In this document: positions 12,401 to 26,434 of the stretch, in pieces
Numbering within the stretch: position 1 is the stretch's first letter
How the letters are laid out: each line of letters opens with the position of its first letter
Source of the DNA: Sinonovacula constricta
Lineage: Eukaryota; Mollusca; Bivalvia; Cardiida; Solecurtidae
Direction: 5' to 3'
DNA: 64,000 bases
Assembly: GCA_007844125.1 (NCBI GenBank)
Contig: CM017563.1
Span: 27,156,499 to 27,220,498 of the forward strand
Notes under the pieces: model-generated
What the model saw: the letters and a program-made list of their open reading frames with translations, nothing else
Told to the model about the DNA's origin: nothing
The model's database searches: none
Position numbers and translations under genes: made by a program

Positions 12401-15400
12401 GGAGAGTGTGGTGGGCAGTGTTGCTCTCCTCGTATACGCATAACGGAGAGTGTGGTGGGCAGTGTTGCTCTCATCGTGTACACATAACGGAGAGTGTGGT
12501 GGGCAGAGTTACTCTCATCATGTACACTTAACGCAGATGTGGTGGGCATTGTTTCTCTCATCATGTACACATAACGGAGAGAGTGGTGGGCTGTATTGCT
12601 CTCATCGTGTACACATAACGGAGTGAGTGGTGGGCTGTGTTGCTCTCATCGTGTACGCATAACGGAGAGTGTGGTGGGCAGTGTTGCTCTCATCGTGTAC
12701 ACATAACGGAGAGTGTGGTGGGCAGAGTTACTCTCATCATGTACACTTAACGCAGATGTGGTGGGCAGTGTTGCTCTCATCGTGTACTAATAACGGAGAG
12801 AGTGTGGTGGGCAGTGTTGCTCTCATTGTGTACACATAACGGAGAGGGTGGTGGGCAGTGTTGCTCTCATCGTGTACGCATAACGGAGAGGGTGGTGGGC
12901 AGTGTTGCTCTAATCATATACACATTACGGAGAGAGTGTGGTGGGCAGTGTTGCTCTACTCATGTACCATAACAGAGAGTGTGGTGGGCAGTGTTGCTCT
13001 CATCATGTACACATAACGGAGAGGGTGGTGACAGTATTGCTCTCATCATGTACAGATAACGGAAAGGGTTTGATGGGCAGTGTTACTCTCATCATGTACA
13101 CATTTGGCGGAGAGTGTGGTGGGCAGTGTTGCTCTAATCATATACACATTACGGAAAGAGTGTGGTGGGCAGTGTTGCTCTCATCGTGTACACATAACGG
13201 ACAGTGTGTTAAGTAGTGTTGCTCTCATCATGTACCATAACAGAGGGTGTGGTGGGAAGTGTTGCTCTTATCATGTACAAATAACGGACAGAGTGTGGGG
13301 GCAGTGCTGCTCTCATCATGTACCATAACATAGAGTGTGGTGGGCAGTGTTGCTCTCATCATGTATACATAACGGAGAGAGTGTGGTGGGCAGTGTTGCT
13401 CTCATCATGTACCATAACAGAGGGTGTGGTGGGCAGTGTTGCCCTCATCATGTACACATAACGGAGAGTGTGGTGGGCAGTGTTGCTCTCATCATGTACC
13501 ATAACAGAGAGTGTGGTGGGCAGTGTTGCTCTCATCATGTACCATAACAGAGAGTGTGGTGGGCAGTGTTGCTCTCATCATGTACACATAACGGAGAGTG
13601 TGCTAAGTAGTGTTGCTCTCATCATGTACCATAACAGAGGGTGTGGTGGGAAGTGTTGCTCTTATCATGTACAAATAACAGACAGAGTGTGGGGGCAGTG
13701 TTGCTCTTATCATGTACCATAACAGAGAGTGTGGTGGGCAGTGTTGCTCTCATCATGTACACATAACGGAGAGTGTGCTAAGTAGTGTTGCTCTCATCAT
13801 GTACCATAACAGAGGGTGTGGTGGGAAGTGTTGCTCTTATCATGTACAAATAACAGACAGAGTGTGGGGGCAGTGTTGCTCTCATCATGTACCATAACAG
13901 AGAGTGTGGTGGGCAGTGTTGCTCTCATCATGTATACATAACGGAGAGAGTGTGGTGGGCAGTGTTGCTCTCATCATGTACCATAACAGAGGGTGTGGTG
14001 GGCAGTGTTGCTCTCATTATGTACACATAACGGAGAGTGTGGTGGGCAGTGTTACTCTCATCATGTACCGTAACAGAGAGTGTGGTGGGCAGTGTTGCTC
14101 TCATCATGTACCATAACAGAGAGTGTGGTGGGCAGTGTTGCTCTCATCATGTACACATAACGGAGAGAGTGTTAAGCAGTGTTGCTCTCATCATGTACCA
14201 TAACAGAGGGTGTGGTGGGAAGTATTGCTCTTATCATGTACACATAACGGACAGAGTGTGGTGGGCAGTGTTGCTCTCATCATGTACCATAACAGAGGGT
14301 GTGGTGGGAAGTGTTGCTCTTATCATGTGCATATAACGGTGGGCAGTGTTGCTCTCAGCATGTACCATAACAGAGAGTGTGGTGGGAAGTGTTGCTCTTG
14401 TCATGTACATATAACGGAGAGAGTGTTGAGCAGTGTTGCTCTCATCATGTACACATAAAGGAGAGTGTGTTGAGCAGTGTTACTCTCATCATGTATCATA
14501 ACAGAGAGTGTGGTGGGAAGTGTTGCTCTTATCATGTACACATAACGGAAAGAGTGTGGTGGGCAGTGTTGCTCTCATCATGTACACATAAAGGAGAGTG
14601 TGTTGAGCAGTGTTGCTCTCATCATGTACACATATCGGAGAGTTTGTTGAGCAGTGTTGCTCTCATCATGTACCATAACAGAGGGTGTGGTGGGAAGTGT
14701 TGCTCTTATCATGTACAAATAACGGAAAGAGTGTGGTGGGCAGTATTGCTCTCATCATGTACCATAACAGAGAGTGTGGTGGGCAGTGTTGCTCTCATCA
14801 TGTATACATAACGGAGAGACTGTGGTGGACAGTGTTGCTCTCATCATGTACACATAACGGAGAGTGTGTTAAGCAGTGTTGCTCTCATCATGTACCATAA
14901 CAGAGTGTGTGGTGGTAAGTGTTGCTCTTATCATGTATACATTACGGAAAGAGTGTGGTGGGCAGTTTTGCTCTCATCATGTTCCATAACAGAGAGTGTG
15001 GTGGGCAGTGTTGCTCTTATCATGTACATATAACGGAGAGAGTGTTGAGCAGTGTTGCTCTCATCATGTACCATAACAGAGGGTGTGGTGGGAAGTGTTG
15101 CTCTTATCATGTACACATAACGGAGAGAGTGTGGTGGGCAGTGTTGCTCACATCATGTACACATAACGGAGAGTGTGGTGGGCAGTGTTGCTCTCATCAT
15201 GTAACAAAACAGAGAGTGTGGTGGGAAGTGTTGCTCTTATCATGTGCACATAACGGAGAGAGTGTTGAGCAGTGTTGCTCTCATCATGTACACATAACGG
15301 AGAGAGTGTGTTGGGCAGTGTTGCTCTCATCATGTACACATAACAGAAAGTGGTGTTAGGAAGTGTTGCTTTCATCATGTACCATAACAGAGAGTGTGGT

Positions 15401-18400
15401 GGACAGTGTTGCTCTCATCATGTACCATAACGGAGAGTGTGTTAAGCAGTGTTGCTCTCATCATGTACCATAACAGAGGCTGTGGTGGGAAGTGTTGCTC
15501 TTATCATGTACATATAACGGAGAGAGTGTTGAGCAGTGTTGCTCTCATCATGTACCATAACAGAGGGTGTGGTGGGCAGTGTTGCTCTCATTATGTACAC
15601 ATAACGGAGAGTGTGGTGGGCAGTGTTACTCTCATCATGTACCATAACAGAGAGTGTGGTGGGCAGTGTTGCTCTCATCATGTACCATAACAGAGAGTGA
15701 GGTGGGCAGTGTTGCTCTCATCATGTACACATAACGGAGAGAGTGTTAAGCAGTGTTGCTCTCATCATGTATCATAACAGAGGGTGTGGTGGGAAGTATT
15801 GCTCTTATCATGTACACATAACGGAGAGAGTGTGGTGTGCAGTGCTGCTCTCATCATGTACCATAACAGAGGGTATGGTGGGAAGTGTTGCTCTTATCAT
15901 GTACATATAACGGTGGGCAGTGTTGCTCTCAGCATGTACCATAACAGAGAGTGTGGTGGGAAGTGTTGCTCTTATCATGTACATATAACGGAGAGAGTGT
16001 TGAGCAGTGTTGCTCTCATCATGTACACATAAAGGAGAGTGTGTTGAGCAGTGTTACTCTCATCATGTATCATAACAGAGAGTGTGGTGGGAAGTGTTGC
16101 TCTTATCATGTACACATAACGGAAAGAGTGTGGTGGGCAGTGTTGCTCTCATCATGTACACATAAAGGAGAGTGTGTTGAGCAGTGTTGCTCTCATCATG
16201 TACACATATCGGAGAGTTTGTTGAGCAGTGTTGCTCTCATCATGTACCATAACAGAGAGTGTGGTGGGAAGTGTTGCTCTTATCATGTACAAATAACGGA
16301 AAGAGTGTGGTGGGCAGTGTTGCTCTCATCATGTACCATAACAGAGAGTGCGGTGGGCAGTGTTGCTCTCATCATGTATACATAACGGAGAGAGTGTGGT
16401 GGACAGTGTTGCTCTCATCATGTACACATAACGGAGAGTGTGTTAAGCAGTGTTGCTCTCATCATGTACCATAACAGAGTGTGTGGTGGTAAGTGTTGCT
16501 CTTATCATGTACACATAACGGAAAGAGTGTGGTGGGCTGTGCTGCTCTCATCATGTTCCATAACAGAGAGTGTGGTGGGCAGTGTTGCTCTTATTATGTA
16601 CATATAACGGAGAGAGTGTTGAGCAGTGTTGCTCTCATCATGTACCATAACAGAGGGTGTGGTGGGAAGTGTTGCTCTTATCATGTACACATAACGGAGA
16701 GAGTGTGGTGGGCAGTGTTGCTCACATCATGTACACATAGCGGAGAGTGTGGTGGGCAGTGTTGCTCTCATCATGTAACATAACAGAGAGTGTGGTGGGA
16801 AGTGTTGCTCTTATCATGTACACATAACGGAGAGAGTGTTGAGCAGTGTTGCTCTCATCATGTACCATAACAGAGGGTGTGGTGGGAAGTGTTGCTCTCA
16901 TCATGTACACATAACAGTAAGTGGTGTTGGGAAGTGTTGCTCTCATGATGTACCATAACAGAGAGTGTGGTGGACAGTGTTGCTGTCATCATGTACACAT
17001 AACGGAGAGTGTGTTAAGCAGTGTTGCTCTCATCATGTACCATAACAGAGGCTGTGGTGGGAAGTGTTGCTCTTATCATGTACACATAACGGAGAGAGTG
17101 TTGAGCAGTGTTGCTCTCATCATGTACACATTACGGAGAGAGAGTGGTTGGCAGTGTCGCTCTCATCATGTACACATTACGGAGAGAGAGTGTTGAGCAG
17201 TGTTGCTCTCATCATGTACACATTACGGAGAGAGAGTGGTTGGCAGTGTCGCTCTAATCATGTACACGTAACGGAGAATGTGGTGGGCAGTGTTGCTCTT
17301 ATCATGTACACATTACGGAGAGAGAGTGGTTGGCAGTGTCGCTCTCATCATGTACACGTAACGGAGAATGTGGTGGGCAGTGTTGCTCATGTACAAATAA
17401 CGGAGAGGGTTGGTGCAGTATTGCTCTCATCATGTACACATAACGGAGAGTGTGTGTTAGGCAGTGTTGCTCTCATGATGTACACATAACGGAGAGTGTG
17501 GTGAGCACTGCTACTCGCATCATGTACCATAACGGGGAGTGTCTGGTAGGCAGTGTTGCTCTCATCATGTACACATAACAGCGAGTGTGGTGGGCAGTGC
17601 TGCTCTCATCATCTACAGATAACAGAGAGTGTGGTGGCAGTGTCGCACTCCTCATGCACAGATAACAGAAAGGGTGCTGGCAGTGTTGCTCTCATCATGT
17701 ACACATAACAGAGAGTGTGGTGGGCAGTGTTGCTCTCATCATGTACACATATCGGAGAGTTTGTTAAGCAGTGTTGCTCTCATCATGTACCATAACAGAG
17801 AGTGTGGTGGGCAGTGTTGTTCTCATCATGTACACATATCGGAGAGTTTGTTAAGCAGTGTTGCTCTCATCATGTACACATAACAGAGAGTGTGTTGAGC
17901 AGTGTTGTTCTCATCATGTACACATATCGGAGAGTTTGTTAAGCAGTGTTGCTCTCATCATGTACCATAACAGAGGGTGTGGTGGGCAGTGTTGCTCTTA
18001 TCATGTACAAATAACGGAAAGAGTGTGGTGGGCAGTGTTGCTCTCATCATGTACCATAACAGAGAGTGTGGTGGGCAGTGTTGCTCTCATCGTGTATACA
18101 TAACGGAGAGAGTGTGGTGGGCAGTGTTGCTCTCATCATGTACACATAACGGAGAGTGTGGTGGGCAGTGTTGCTCTCATCATGTACCATAACAGAGGGT
18201 GTGGTGGGAAGTGTTGCTCTTATCATGTACACATAACGGAAAGAGTGTGGTGGGCAGTGTTGCTCTCATCATGTACCATAACAGAGAGTGTGGTGGGCAG
18301 TGTTGCTCTTATCATGTACATATAACGGAGAGAGTGTTGAGCAGTGTTGCTCTCATCATGTACCATAACAGAGGGTGTGGTGGGAAGTGTTGCTCTTATC

Positions 18401-21170
18401 ATGTACACATATCGGAGAGAGTGTGGTGGGCAGTGTTGCTCTCATCATGTACACATAACGGAGAGTGTGGTGGGCAGTGTTGCTCTCATCATGTAACATA
18501 ACAGGAAGTGTGGTGGGAAGTGTTGCTCTTATCATGTACACATAACGGAGAGAGTGTGGTTGGCAGTGTTGCTCTAATCATGTACACATTACGGAGTGAG
18601 TGTGGTTGGCAGTGTCGCTCTCATCATGTACACGTAAATGAGAATGTGGTGGGCAGTGTTGCTCATGTACAAATAACGGAGAGGGTGGGTGCAGTTTTGC
18701 TCTCATCATGTACACATAACGGAGAGTGTGGTGAGCACTGCTACTCGCATCATGTACCATAACGGGGAGTGTCTGGTAGGCAGTGTTGCTCTCATCATGT
18801 ACACATAACAGAGAGTAAGGTGGACATTGCTGCTCTCGTCATGTACACATAACAGAGAGTGTAGTTGGCAGTGTTGCTCTCATCATGTACACATAACAGC
18901 AAATGTGGTGGCCAGTGTTGCTATCATCCTGTACACATAACGAAGAGTGTGGTGGGCAGTGTTGCTCTCATCATGTTCACATAACGGAGAGTGTGGTGGG
19001 CAGTGCTGCTCTCATCATCTACAGATAACAGAGAGTGTGGTGGCAGTGTCGCACTCCTCATGCACAGATAACAAAAAAGGGTGCTGGCAGTGTTGCTCTC
19101 ATCATGTACACATAACGGAGAGTGTGGTGGGCAGTGTTGCTCTTATCATGTACAACTAACGGAGAAAGTTTGATGGGCAGTGTTACTCTCATCATGTACA
19201 CATTCGGCGGAGTGTGGTGGGCAGTGTTGCTCTCATCATGTACAACTAACGGAGAGAGTTTGATGGGCAGTGTTACTCCCATCATGTACACATTTGGCGG
19301 AGAGTGTGGTGGGCAGTGTTGCTCTAATCATGTACACATTACGGAGAGTGTGGTGGGCAGTGTTGCTCTCATCATGTACAACTAACGGAGAATGTGGTGG
19401 GCAGTGTTGCTCTAATCATGTACTCATTACGGAGAGACTGTGGTTGGCAGTGTCGCTCTCATCATGTACACATAACGGAGAATGTGGTGGGCAGTGTTGC
19501 TCATGTACAGATAACGGAGAGTGTGGTGGACAGTGTTGCTCTCATTATGTACCTATAACGGAGAGTGTGGTGGGCAGTGTTGCTCGAATCATGTACCTAT
19601 AACGGAGAGTGTGGTGGGCAGTGTTGCTCTCATCATGTACACATAACGGAGAGTGTGGTGGGCAGTGTTGCTGTCATCATGTACCATAACAGAGAGTGTT
19701 GTGGGCAGTGTTGCTCTCATTATGTAAACATAAGAGAGAGAGTGTGGTGGGCAGTGTTGCTCTCATTATGTACCTATAACGGAGAGTGTGGTGGGCAGTG
19801 TTGCTCTCGTCATGTACACATAACAGAGAGTAAGGTGGGCAGTGTTGCTCTAATCATGTACACATAACGGAGAGTGTGGTGGGCAGTGCTGCACTAATCA
19901 TGTATAGATAACAGAAAGTGTGGTGGCAGTGTCGCACTTATCATGTACAGATATCGGAAAGGGTGGTGGCAGTGTTGTTCTCATCATGTACACATAACGG
20001 AGAGTGTGGTGGGCAGTGTTGCTGTCATTATGTACACATAACGGAGTGTGGTGGGCAGTGTTGCTCTCATTATGTACACATAACGGAGAGTGGGGTGGGC
20101 AGTGTTGCTCTAATCATATACACATAACGGAGAGTGTGGTGTGAAGTGCTGCACTCATCATGTACAGATAACAGAGAGTGTGGTAGCAGTTTCGCTCTCT
20201 TCATGTACGGATAACGGAACGGGTGGTGGGCAGTGTTGCTGTCATCATGTACCATAACAGAGAGTGTTGTGGGCAGTGTTGCTCTCATTATGTAAACATA
20301 AGAGAGAGAGTGTGGTGGGCAGTGTTGCTCTCATTATGTACCTATAACGGAGAGTGTGGTGGGCAGTGTTGCTCTCATCATGTACACATAACAGAGAGTA
20401 AGGTGGACATTGGTGCTCTCGTCATGTACACATAACAGAGAGTGTGGTGGGCAGTGTTGCTCTAATCATGTACACATAACGGAGAGTGTGGTGGGCAGTG
20501 CTGCACTAATCATGTACAGATAACAGAAAGTGTGGTGGCAGTGTCGCACTTATCATGTACAGATATCGGAAAGGGTGGTGGCAGTGTTGTTCTCATCATG
20601 TACACATAACGGAGAGTGTGGTGGGCAGTGTTGCTGTCATTATGTACACATAACGGAGTGTGGTGGGCAGTGTTGCTCTCATTATGTACACATAACGGAA
20701 AGAGTGTGGTGAGCAGTGTTGCTCTCATTATGTACACATAACGGAGAGTGGGGTGGGCAGTGTTGCTCTAATCATATACACATAACGGAGAGTGTTGTGT
20801 GAAGTGCTGCACTCATCATGTACAGATAACAGAGAGTGTGGTAGCAGTTTCGCTCTCTTCATGTACGGATAACGGAACGGGTGGTGGGCAGTGTTGCTCT
20901 CATCATGTACATATAACGGAGAGTGTGGTGTGCAGTGCTGCTCATATCATACACAGATAACAGAGAGTGGCAGTGTTGCTTTCATCATGTACACATAACG
21001 GAAAGGTTGGAAGGCAGTGTTGCTCTCATCATGTACACATGACGGAGAGTGTGGTGGACATTGTTGCTCTCATCATGTATAAATAACGGAGAGTGTGGTA
21101 GGCAGTAATGCTTTCATCATGTACACATAACAGAGAGTGTGGTAGGCAGTGTTGCTCTCATCAAAACCCA
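9470..21170. repeat. Satellite array, ~44-bp unit, subfamily A
   Basis: Units of 41-46 bp have the form CATAACGGAGAGTGTGGTGG, then GCAGTGTTGCTCTCAT, then CATGTACA. Variants with CATAACAGAGGGTGTGGTGG and a shorter joint (ACC instead of ACACA) are interleaved from about 11,200. Blocks of many units are duplicated: 10,140-11,230 matches about 12,170-13,260 (offset 2,030), about 14,050-15,370 matches about 15,620-16,940 (offset about 1,570), and 19,670-19,930 matches 20,240-20,540 (offset about 570-610). All open frames here are repeat artefacts. The array is in the 18.6-kb cyclase intron. Confidence 0.95.
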
Positions 21171-24110
21171 TGGAGGCCGATTTGATGGACCGTGTTGTTC
21201 TTACCATGAACCCATGTAGGACAGTTTTGTTGGTAGTTTTGCTCATATCATGAAAACATGAAAGCCAGAAGGAAGGGCAGTGTCGTTCTTGTCGTATATC
21301 CATATAGGAGGGTATGGTGGATTATGTTGTTCTCATCATTAACACGTGTAGCGGAGTCATTATAAACCCATATAGGAGAGTGTGTTAGGAAATGTTGTTT
21401 TCATCATAAACCATTATATGAAAAGTGTATTGGATAGTAGTGTTCCCATCAGGAAGCCATGTAGGATAGAGTGTTCTGCGGTGGTGTTCTCATCATAAAC
21501 CAATATAGGAGAGTGTGTTGGACACTGTAATTCTCATCATGAACCAATATAGGAGAGATCATAGGGCAGTGGTGTGTTCTTATCATGAGCCCATATTGTA
21601 GAACGCGTTGGACAGTGGGGTTCTCATCATTAAGTCATGTAGAAGAGTTTGTTGGACACTGTTGTTCTCATCATGAAACAATAAAGGTAAGTGTGTTAGG
21701 CAGTGTTGTTCTTATCATGAGCCCATATCGGAGAGAGTGTTGGACAGTGTTGTTCTCATCATGAACCAATATAGGAGAGTGTTATGATCAGCGTTGTTCT
21801 CATCATGAACCAATATAGGAGAGTGTAATGGCCAGCGTTGTTCTCATCATGAACCAATATAGGAAAGTGTAATGGTCAATGTGGTTCTCATCATAAACCA
21901 ATATAGGAGAGTGTAATGATCAGCGTTGTTCTCATCATGAACCAATATAGGAGAGTGTAATGGTCAGCGTTGTTCTCATCATGAACCAATATAGGAGAGT
22001 GTAATGATCAGCGTTGTTCTCATCATGAACCCATATAGAACTGAGTGTTGAGCAGCGGTGTTGTCCTCATGATCCAATGTTTCAGAGTATTTTGGGCTAT
22101 GGTGTTCTCATCATGAAGCCATGTAGAAGAGTGTGTTGGGCAGTGTTGATATCATCTGAACCAATATAGAATAGTGTGTTCTCTAGTGGTGTTGTCCCTA
22201 TAAATTAATATACCAGAGTGTGTTTGGCAGTGTTGTTCTCATTATCAACCAATATGGGACAGTGTGTTGAGCCGTGGTGTTTTGATCGTTAACCAATATA
22301 GAGGAGTGTGTTGGCCAGTGTTGTTCTGACCATAAACCAATATAGGCAAGTGTAATGGTCAATGTTGTTCTCATCATGAACCAATATAGGAGAGTGTAAT
22401 GATCAGCGTTGTTCTCATCATGAACCAATATAGGAAAGTGTAATGGCCAGTGTTGTTGTCGTCATGAACAAATATAGGAAAGTGTAATGGCCAGCGTTGT
22501 TCTCATCATAAACAAATATAGGAAAGTGTAATGGCCAGCGTTGTTCTCATCATGAACCAATATAGGAAAGTGTAATGGCCAGCGTTGTTCTCATCATGAA
22601 CGAATATAGAAAAGTGTAATGATCAGCGTTGTGCTCATCATGAACCAATATAGGAAAGTGTAATAGCCAGCGTTGTTCTCATCATGAACAAATATAGGAA
22701 AGTGTAATAGCCAGCGTTGTTCTCATCATGAACAAATATAGGAAAGTGTAATGGCCAGTGTTGTTGTCGTCATGAACCAATATAGGAAAGTGTAATGATC
22801 AGCGTTGTTCTCATCATGAACCAATATAGGAAAGTGTAATAGCCAGCGTTGTTCTCATCATGAACAAATATAGGAAAGTGTAATGGCCAGTGTTGTTGCC
22901 GTCATGAACCAATATAGGAAAGTGTAATGATCAGCGTTGTTCTCATCATGAACCAATATAGGAAAGTGTAATAGCCAGCGTTGTTCTCATCATGAACAAA
23001 TATAGGAAAGTGTAATGATCAGCGTTGTTCTCATTATGAAGCAATATAGGAGAGTGTAATGGCCAGCGTTGTTCTCATCATGAACAAATATAGGAAAGTG
23101 TAATGGCCAGCGTTGTTCTCATCATGAACCAATATAGGAGAGTTTAATGGCCAGCGTTGTTCTCATCATGAACCAATATAGGAAAGTGTAATGGCCAGCG
23201 TTGTTCTCATCATGAACCAATATAGGAAAGTGTAATGGCCAGCGTTGTTCTCATCATGAACCAATATAGGAGAGTGTAATGATCAGCGTTGTTCTCATCA
23301 TGAACCAATATAGGAAAGTGTAATGATCAGCGTTGTTCTCATCATGAACCAATATAGGAGAGTGTAATGGTCAGCGTTGTTCTCATCATGAACCAATATA
23401 GGAGAGTGTAATGATCAGCGTTGTTCCCATCATGAACCAATATAGGAGAGTGTAATGATCAGCGTTGTTCTCATCATAAGCAAATATAGGAAAATGTAAT
23501 GATCAGCGTTGTTCTCATCAAGAAGCAATATAGGAAAGTGTAATGGTCAGCGTTGTTCATATCATGAACCAATATAGGAGAGTGTAATGATCAACGTTGT
23601 TCTCACCATGAACCAATATAGGAGAGTGTAATGGTCAGCGTTGTTCTCACCATGAACCAATATAGGAGAGTGTAATGGTCAGCGTTGTTCATATCATGAA
23701 CCAATATAGGTGAGTGTAATGATCAACGTTGTTCTCATCATGAACCAATATAAGAAAGTATAATGGTCAGCGTTGTTCTCAAAATGAACCAATATAGGAA
23801 AGTGTAATGATCAGCGTTGTTCTCATCATGAACCAATATAGGAAAGTGTAATGGTAAATGTTGTTCTCATTATGAACCAATATAGGAGAGTGTAATGGTC
23901 AATGTTGTTCTCATCATGAACCAATATAGGAAAGTGTAATGGTCAATGTTGTTCTCATCATGAACCAATATAGGAGAGTGTAATGATCAGCGTTGTTCTC
24001 ATCATGAACCAATATAGGCAAGTGTAATGGTCAATGTTGTTCTTATCATGAACCAATATAGGAAAGTGTAATGGTCAATGTGGTTCTCATCATGAACCAA
24101 TATAGGAGAG
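21171..24110. repeat. Satellite array, ~44-bp unit, subfamily B
   Basis: Units of 44 bp read CATGAACCAATATAGGAGAG, then TGTAATGATCAGCGTTGTTC, then TCAT. They keep the length and the GAGTGT...CAG.GTTG.TCTCATCAT skeleton of subfamily A, so both come from one ancestor. Two-state positions (GGAGAG/GGAAAG, ATGATCAG/ATGGCCAG, CCAATA/CAAATA) assort in blocks. The first 600 bp form a transition zone with mixed units. Confidence 0.93.
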
Positions 24111-25900
24111 TGTGTTCGGCAGTGGTGTTCTCATCATGAAGGCATGTAGGAGATTGTGTTAGGCAGTGGTATTCTCAAAATGTATCCATGAAGGTCAGTG
24201 TGTTGGGCAGAGGTGTTCTCATCCTGAACCAAAATTGAAGAGTGTGTTAGGTTGTGATGTTCCCCTCATGTACCCATTACGGCCAATGTGTTGGACACTG
24301 TTGTTCTAATTATGAACCAATATAGAAAAGAATGTAAGTCAGTGGTCATGTACCCATGAAGGACAGTGTGTTGGGCAATATTGTTCTCATCATGAACCAA
24401 TATAAAAGAGTGTGTTAGGCAGTAGTGTTGTCTTCATATACCCATGAAGGACAGTGTGTTGGGCAGAGTTGTTTTCATCATGAACCAATATAAAAGAGTG
24501 TGTTAGGCAGTAGTGTTGTCTTCATGTACCCATGAAGGACAGTGTGTTGGGCAGAGTTGTTTTCATCATGAACCAATATAGAAGAGTGTGTTAGGCAGTA
24601 GTTTTGTCTTCAGGTACCCATGAAGGACAGTGTGTTGGGCAGAGTTGTTTTCATCATGAACCAATATAGAAGAGTGTGTTAGGCAATAGTGTTGTCTTCA
24701 TGTACCCATGAAGGCCCATGTGTTGGGCAGAGTTGTTTTCATCATGAACCAATATAGAAGAGTGTGTTAGGCAGTAGTTTTGTCTTCATGTACCCATGAA
24801 GGACAGTGTGTTGGGCAGTGGTGTTTTCATCATGAACCAATATAGAAGAGTGTGTTAGGCAGTCGTGTTGTCTTCATGTACCCATGAAGGACAGTGTGTT
24901 GGGCAGAGTTGTTTTCATCATGAACCAATATAGAAGAGTGTGTTAGGCAGTAGTTTTGTCTTCATGTACCCATAAAGGACAGAGTGTTAGGCAGTAGTGT
25001 TGTCTTCATGTACCCATGAAGGACAGTGTGTTAGGCAGTAGTGTTGTCTTCATGTACCCATGAAGGACAGAGTGTTAGGCAGTAGTGTTGTCTTCATGTA
25101 CCCATGAGGGACAGTGTGTTAGGCAGTAGTGTTGTCTTCATGTACCCATGAAGGACAGAGTGTTAGGCAGTAGTGTTGTCTTCATGTACCCATGAAGGTT
25201 AGTGTGTTAGGCAGTAGTGTTGTCTTCATGTACCCATGAAGGACAGAGTGTTAGGCAGTAGTGTTGTCTTCATGTACCCATGAAGGACAGTGTGTTAGGC
25301 AGTAGTGTTGTCTTCATGTACCCATGAAGGACAGAGTGTTAGGCAGTAGTGTTGTCTTCATGTACCCATGAAGGACAGTGTGTTAGGCAGTAGTGTTGTC
25401 TTCATGTACCCATGAAGGACAGAGTGTTAGGCAGTAGTGTTGTCTTCATGTACCCATAAAGGACAGTGTGTTAGGCAGTAGTGTTGTCTTCATGTACCCA
25501 TGAAGGACAGAGTGTTAGGCAGTAGTGTTGTCTTCATGTACCCATGAAGGACAGTGTGTTGGGCAGTGGTGTTCTTAGCATGAATTAACAGAGAAGAGTG
25601 TGTTCGTAAGTGGTGTTATGTTCATGTACCCATGAAAACAGTGTATTAGGCAGTGGTGGTATTATCATGAACTAATATACGAGAGTGTGTTGCGAAGTGG
25701 GGTTCTCATCATGAAGCCAATAAAGAGAATTTCGCTGGGCACTGGTGTTTCCATCATGTTCCTTTCTATGAGAGATTGCTGGGAATGTTTTTTCCCATCA
25801 TGCACACAGTGAAGAAAGTATGGTAGGCAGCGTTCTTCTCAATACGAACCCATGTAGGAGAGTGTGGTTGGCAATGTTATTCTTATCATGAATCCATGTA
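24111..25900. repeat. Satellite array, ~44-bp unit, subfamily C with 88-bp dimers
   Basis: From about 24,400 to 24,960, a unit with GAACCAATATAGAAGAGTGT alternates with one having GTACCCATGAAGGACAGTGT, giving an 88-bp higher-order unit. From about 24,970 to 25,560 only the second type remains, and GGACAGTGTG and GGACAGAGTG versions alternate strictly, again an 88-bp period. From 25,560 to 25,900 the units decay. The array ends 0.5 kb before a cyclase exon. Confidence 0.92.
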
Positions 25901-26434
25901 GGTTATATCAATAGTTTTCAAAATGTTGTCAATATGTTTTTGTTAACATGTATAGGTGTGGGGCGTATGTGGGAGGACTGATCTGCTGTTAACATGTGCC
26001 ATTGAGATGATGTGTCGGGCATTATTCACATGTACGGGTGTGGGGACACTGTGGTAGCGAGTGTTGTTGTTTCCATCTGTCATTTGGTCGGTAGTGTTTT
26101 CGTATCGATAATTGTCGGAAGAATAACGAGCTATCCACATTACATGTGCTTGTGTAAACTCATTTAAGTACTTTTTATATCTCTGCATGCTTGTTAAGAT
26201 AACGTCTTAACAACAGCAAAAAATCATTAAAGTAGTCAGAGAGGAACCTGTATATCAATAAAATTTATGCAACAACACATCAATCTTGTGAGGCAGTATT
26301 TGTAAGATGAATTTAAATAGTTCCAGAACAGTCGTGTGTATTTTCAGCAAAAGCAGTACATGAAATGTGTATTGCACTATTGCTGTTTCAAGTCAGTATG
26401 TCTGATCGGATTAACTGTTATTTGTTTTTCTGAC
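25901..26434. other. Intron sequence next to the 26.5-kb exon
   Basis: Non-repetitive intron between the satellite edge and the splice donor at 26,434. It includes a few satellite-like relics up to about 26,080 and is otherwise AT-rich. No gene or signal was recognised beyond the donor itself. Confidence 0.5.

Noticed and set aside
9654..21303. Many Cys/His- and Thr/Met-rich frames in the 44-bp satellite
   Set aside because: They are translations of the tandem unit on both strands and change with each indel.
9470..25900. CRISPR-like or spacer-repeat organisation
   Set aside because: Units are directly adjacent without unique spacers, and the genome is animal.
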